Of a DNA stretch of 64,000 nucleotides, positions 61,076-64,000 are shown piece after piece. The position numbers and the translations under genes are program-made. Position 1 is the first letter of the stretch. Each line of letters starts with the position of its first letter. The stretch comes from Lachnospiraceae bacterium UBA3732. Its GTDB lineage: Bacteria > Bacillota > Clostridia > Lachnospirales > Lachnospiraceae. Where the stretch lies: NCBI GenBank assembly GCA_002372545.1, contig DFHD01000004.1, forward strand, positions 28,123 to 92,122, read 5' to 3'. The notes under the pieces were generated by a model. It was not told the DNA's origin. It did not search any database and worked only from the letters and a program-made list of their open reading frames with translations.

Positions 61076-61954
61076 TCAGATCAGCGGCGCAAACCGGATC
61101 TCTGTGCCCCTGATCGCTTCGCCTATGGCTTCTTCATCATCCATATGCATGAGATAAACCTGTATACCCTTTCCGGTCAGCTCCTGCAGGACAGGAAGGA
61201 TATCCTTTATGGCAAGGTGCACGGGTGAAGGAAAAGCGGCAGCTTCCGTATATAGAGAAACCGGTTTTTTCATCTCTCCGCCGGCTGAGCTGCTATCCCC
61301 GCCGGCAGGACCGTTCTCTGTGCCGGCCTGGCTGCTATCTGCGCCGGCCTGGTTGCTCTCTCCGCCGGCTGAGCTGCTATCCCCGCCGGCCGGACTGCTT
61401 TCCGGTAATACGTCGGCCGCAGAACCAGACAGGTAGGGAAGGAAGGGAGCAAGGGTACAGGTATCTCCGGTATAGACTGCGATCTCATCCGGCAGATCGA
61501 GCCGGTATCCGAAGCATCTTCCTGACAGTGCGGGCGTATGCTCCGTGGGGATCACATTCCGGACCCATGGCAGGTTACCGGCGGAAGTGATCGTATAGGC
61601 GGAAGGTTCGCAGCCCTCCAGTCTTTCGATCAGATACCTGAGATCCTCCGCCACTTCCGCGGAAGGGGCGGCTACCGTAACGGGGATATGCCAAACATAA
61701 AAGGCATAGAAGATCAGCATAGCGATACCACCCACATGATCACCGTGGGTATGGGTCACGAGGATCGTGATCGTCTTTATGTCTTTCCGGTCCGTAAACG
61801 CGGCGTCCGGCGGATCCTCCCGATCCATGAGGGCTACAAGCTTGTGGAAGGTACTCATGGGACAATCGATCAGAATCAGGCTGTGATCACGGATAAAAAA
61901 CGCACTGTTCTGTTCTTTGTAAAAGGCAGAACGCCTCCCGAAAAAATGAAGCAT
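61076..61954 (-). CDS. Metallo-beta-lactamase-fold hydrolase with repetitive insert
   Basis: This 292-residue protein has the MBL metal-binding motif THTHGDHVGG, a further ligand His in IPTEHTPAL, and Asp in VYTGDTCTL. Between about residues 187 and 229 it carries a low-complexity insert of six 7-residue repeats. After it, SPVHLAIKDILPV and YLMHMDDEEA complete the fold. It is probably a phosphodiesterase, thioesterase or RNase-like enzyme; the substrate is unknown. It has a good minus-strand promoter. Confidence 0.85.
   Translation of the reverse strand: MLHFFGRRSAFYKEQNSAFFIRDHSLILIDCPMSTFHKLVALMDREDPPDAAFTDRKDIKTITILVTHTHGDHVGGIAMLIFYAFYVWHIPVTVAAPSAEVAEDLRYLIERLEGCEPSAYTITSAGNLPWVRNVIPTEHTPALSGRCFGYRLDLPDEIAVYTGDTCTLAPFLPYLSGSAADVLPESSPAGGDSSSAGGESNQAGADSSQAGTENGPAGGDSSSAGGEMKKPVSLYTEAAAFPSPVHLAIKDILPVLQELTGKGIQVYLMHMDDEEAIGEAIRGTEIRFAPLI
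61276..61401 (-). repeat. Six-unit 21-bp tandem repeat inside the MBL gene
   Basis: On the minus strand the units encode SPAGGDS, SSAGGES, NQAGADS, SQAGTEN, GPAGGDS and SSAGGEM. They form a Gly/Ser/Ala-rich loop between two halves of the enzyme. Confidence 0.85.
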
Positions 61955-62080
61955 TATTCTTTCCTCTTCTCTTTCCTATAACCTCTTCGCTCTCTTCTTT
62001 TCATCGTTTTCTGCTCTTCGGCTGACCGGAAAGCAGGATCGGATATAAAGACACTTCTTTTTTCTGTACCTGACACTTAT

Positions 62081-62109
62081 AGAATAATCGATATGGAATA
62101 TTTTTTCAA
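62081..62109 (-). promoter_or_regulatory. Minus-strand promoter for the MBL gene
   Basis: On the minus strand TTGAAA (62104-62109), 17 bp and TATTCT (62081-62086) form a good promoter, with a leader of about 120 nt. The 310-bp gap 61955-62264 holds this and the divergent extended -10 at 62143, and no gene. Confidence 0.68.
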
Positions 62110-62142
62110 TCATACTTTCCGAATGGATTTTTGGTGATTTTA

Positions 62143-62151
62143 TGGTATATT
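62143..62151 (+). promoter_or_regulatory. Extended -10 promoter candidate for the sensor kinase
   Basis: TGG-TATATT (TGN at 62143-62145, -10 at 62146-62151) without a good -35. It would give a leader of about 105 nt to the TTG at 62265. Confidence 0.4.
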
Positions 62152-62264
62152 GTAACTGTCGGTAGAGCGCCGTGAGCAGCTTTATAAGAATGTTTAGTTA
62201 AATCTGCATCAGGTGCACGGTATTAAGATGGCTTATATAAAACAGAAGCATTAGGGGGAGCAAA

Positions 62265-64000
62265 TTGAAAAAAGAACGAAAAAAAATCACAACACCTGTA
62301 TATATCATCGGGGCGGTGACTGTTCTTGCAATCATCATCATCGGTTCGAACATCCTGGGACGGCGCGCGTCGGAGGATACAGAGGAGGCAGTGCGGAAGG
62401 TCAGCCTTCTTTATCTGGACGAGCTGGCCGGACGGCGGGAGCAGATCGTTGAAAATAACCTCAGGCAGAACATCGAGAATATGCAGGTGGCGGTCAGCCT
62501 GATGACGGAGGAGGATATCAGCGATCCTGCCCATCTGCAGGCTTACCAGAGCCGGATGAAAAAGCTGTATAAGCTGGAAAAATTCGCATTTGTGGATACA
62601 AACGGAAAAATCTATACTTCTCTGGGAACGCAGGATAATATCGATGAATATGGCTTCGATCATGAAAATCTCAGCGAGCCGGAAATATCCATTCTGAATC
62701 TGGACAGTCCGGACAAGGAGGTAGTCATTGCCATTCCGGTCGAAGTTCCCTTTAACGGAGAAACGCTTAAGGTCTGCTTCATGGAGATCGATATGGACGA
62801 AATGCTGGAGGGCGTTTCCATGGAGGCAAATGAAAACAGAGCGACCTTCTGCAATATATATACGCAGGATGGCGTGGCCCTTAGCAATACGATCCTGGGC
62901 GGTCTGGCGGTGGAGGATAATCTTCTGGATGCTATGCAGAAGGCGGAATTCGAGAAGGGCTATTCCTATGAGCGCTTTCTGGGTGAATTTGGAAACGGAA
63001 AGGGCGGTGAGGTTTCCTTTACTTATAACGGCATCAGGGAAACTCTTAGCTATGTGCCTATTGTCGGAACCGACTGGCTTCTTACGTATCTGATCCGGGA
63101 AAGCGTGATCAGTGACGAGATCGGCTCCATTACGACCGGAACGCTTCGCCGGAGTATGGTCCAGACCCTTCTCACAGCCATGAGTCTTGTTATCCTGTTT
63201 TCGTTTGCTCTTTCCCAGAACAGGAAAAGAGCGAAGCTTCTTCTGGAAAAGGAAACAGCGGAGACAGAAAACCGGATCCGGCAGCAGGAGCTGCAGGAGC
63301 GGCTCGAGCTGCAGGAAAGGCTTTTGAAGGAGGAAAAGGAGAGGGTACGGCAGGACAGCCTGATCACGGCAATGGCGTCCGATTACCGGGCCGTGTATTA
63401 TGCGGATTTGGATTTGGATGATGCCGTCTGCTACCGGGATGATAAGGAGGATATGGATCAGACGCCGCCGGGAAAGCATTTCTGTTTCAGCGAGCGGTTC
63501 CGGTATTACGCAGACCAGTATGTAGATGAGGAATACAGGGAAGGATTCCTGAATTTTATTCAGTTTGAAAATATCCGAAATGCGCTGCAGAAGAACAGGC
63601 TGATCACCTATCGTTATCTTGTGCACCGTGCGGGAAATGATTATTATGAAATGCTCCGTATGGCAGGTGTAAGGCTTGCGGAAAACCGGTACGACCACCA
63701 GATCCATGCCATTGGCGTGGGCTTCACCGTGATCGATGAGGAAATGCGTGAGGAGATGGCAAGAAATGCCCTGCTCAGTGAGGCGCTCTCCAATGCGGAG
63801 CAGGCCAATAAGGCAAAGACAGCCTTCCTTTCAAATATGAGCCACGAGATCCGGACGCCGATGAACGCCATCATCGGTCTCGACAGTATTGCGCTGAACG
63901 ATCCGGATACGCCGGAAAAGACGAAGGGGTATCTCTCGAGGATCGGTGAATCGGCAGACCACCTGCTGTCCCTGATCAATGATATCCTGGATATGTCCCG
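62265..64000 (+). CDS. Sensor histidine kinase, 3' end beyond the window
   Basis: An open frame starts with TTG at 62265 after AGGGGGAG and runs without a stop to the end of the window (578 full codons). The N-terminus is KKERKKITTPVYIIGAVTVL with a membrane helix, then an extracytoplasmic Cache-like sensor (about 35-290: EKFAFVDTNGKIYTSLG, YVPIVGTDWLLTYLI), a second helix (LLTAMSLVILFSFALSQ), a coiled coil (about 325-365), a PAS-like segment, and HisKA with the acceptor in FLSNMSHEIRTPMNAIIGL. The HATPase and any receiver lie outside the window. It is probably a hybrid kinase like the one at 32356. Confidence 0.87.
   Translation, partial: MKKERKKITTPVYIIGAVTVLAIIIIGSNILGRRASEDTEEAVRKVSLLYLDELAGRREQIVENNLRQNIENMQVAVSLMTEEDISDPAHLQAYQSRMKKLYKLEKFAFVDTNGKIYTSLGTQDNIDEYGFDHENLSEPEISILNLDSPDKEVVIAIPVEVPFNGETLKVCFMEIDMDEMLEGVSMEANENRATFCNIYTQDGVALSNTILGGLAVEDNLLDAMQKAEFEKGYSYERFLGEFGNGKGGEVSFTYNGIRETLSYVPIVGTDWLLTYLIRESVISDEIGSITTGTLRRSMVQTLLTAMSLVILFSFALSQNRKRAKLLLEKETAETENRIRQQELQERLELQERLLKEEKERVRQDSLITAMASDYRAVYYADLDLDDAVCYRDDKEDMDQTPPGKHFCFSERFRYYADQYVDEEYREGFLNFIQFENIRNALQKNRLITYRYLVHRAGNDYYEMLRMAGVRLAENRYDHQIHAIGVGFTVIDEEMREEMARNALLSEALSNAEQANKAKTAFLSNMSHEIRTPMNAIIGLDSIALNDPDTPEKTKGYLSRIGESADHLLSLINDILDMS

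Overview
The window looks like the chromosome of an anaerobic Firmicute of the Clostridia, most likely Lachnospiraceae. This rests on gene content only: a Gram-positive Flp/Tad pilus locus with DUF5702- and FHA-type accessory proteins, a VaFE-repeat surface protein with a PKTGD-type sorting signal, a GtrA-YfhO fusion, DUF5662, TraX and PfoR-like proteins, an IMP cyclohydrolase separate from AICAR formyltransferase, an archaeal/eukaryote-type prolyl-tRNA synthetase, strong AGGAGG ribosome sites and sigma-A-like promoters. A GH9 cellulase-type lipoprotein suits a gut or rumen plant-fibre habitat. No prophage, IS element or CRISPR array was found.

Layout. 1-2 kb: two MacB/LolD-type ABC ATPases whose permease is not in view. 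2.2-4.2 kb: a glutamate-cysteine ligase overlapping a class II glutamine amidotransferase. 4.4 kb: tRNA-Thr(CGT). 4.6-9.9 kb: DUF5662, dnaE and a SpoU-family RNA methyltransferase. 9.9-11.2 kb: a DUF3737 gene between two arrays of a 75-bp hairpin repeat. 11.4-14.6 kb: a run of little-known genes (membrane protein, Sel1/TPR protein, J-domain-like protein, HIRAN protein). 14.8-19.8 kb: proS, a FIST-GGDEF protein and the CCA-adding enzyme. 19.8-25.6 kb: an unrecognised 1171-residue protein, TraX and a CbbX/SpoVK-like AAA+ ATPase on the minus strand. 25.9-34.1 kb: orphan eukaryote-type HisA, GH9 lipoprotein, GtrA-YfhO membrane protein and a hybrid histidine kinase.

34.2-43.1 kb is a complete-looking Tad/Flp locus (tadZ, tadA, tadB, tadC, flp, DUF5702, two TadE-like pseudopilins, FHA protein) behind a leader with its own intrinsic terminator; the prepilin peptidase is not in the window. 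43.2-47.0 kb is a 1264-residue VaFE surface protein. 47.1-52.2 kb holds epsC, a PfoR-like membrane protein, proC and the last two steps of IMP synthesis as separate genes. 52.3-54.1 kb: acylphosphatase, a membrane-anchored GIY-YIG protein and a Nudix hydrolase. 54.3-60.0 kb is a three-gene unit (FecR-domain membrane protein, exported Ig-like protein, CHASE2 adenylyl cyclase) that meets a convergent GAF-GGDEF gene with a 4-bp overlap. The window closes with a metallo-beta-lactamase-fold hydrolase and a sensor kinase that runs off the end.

Two themes cut across the window. Nucleotide signalling is dense (FIST-GGDEF, GAF-GGDEF, CHASE2 cyclase, two sensor kinases) and lies near surface structures. 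Short tandem duplications are unusually common at gene boundaries and in a few protein linkers, and two dispersed intergenic repeat families are present, one hairpin-forming and one MITE-like. All function calls are from motif recognition by eye; no database search was run.
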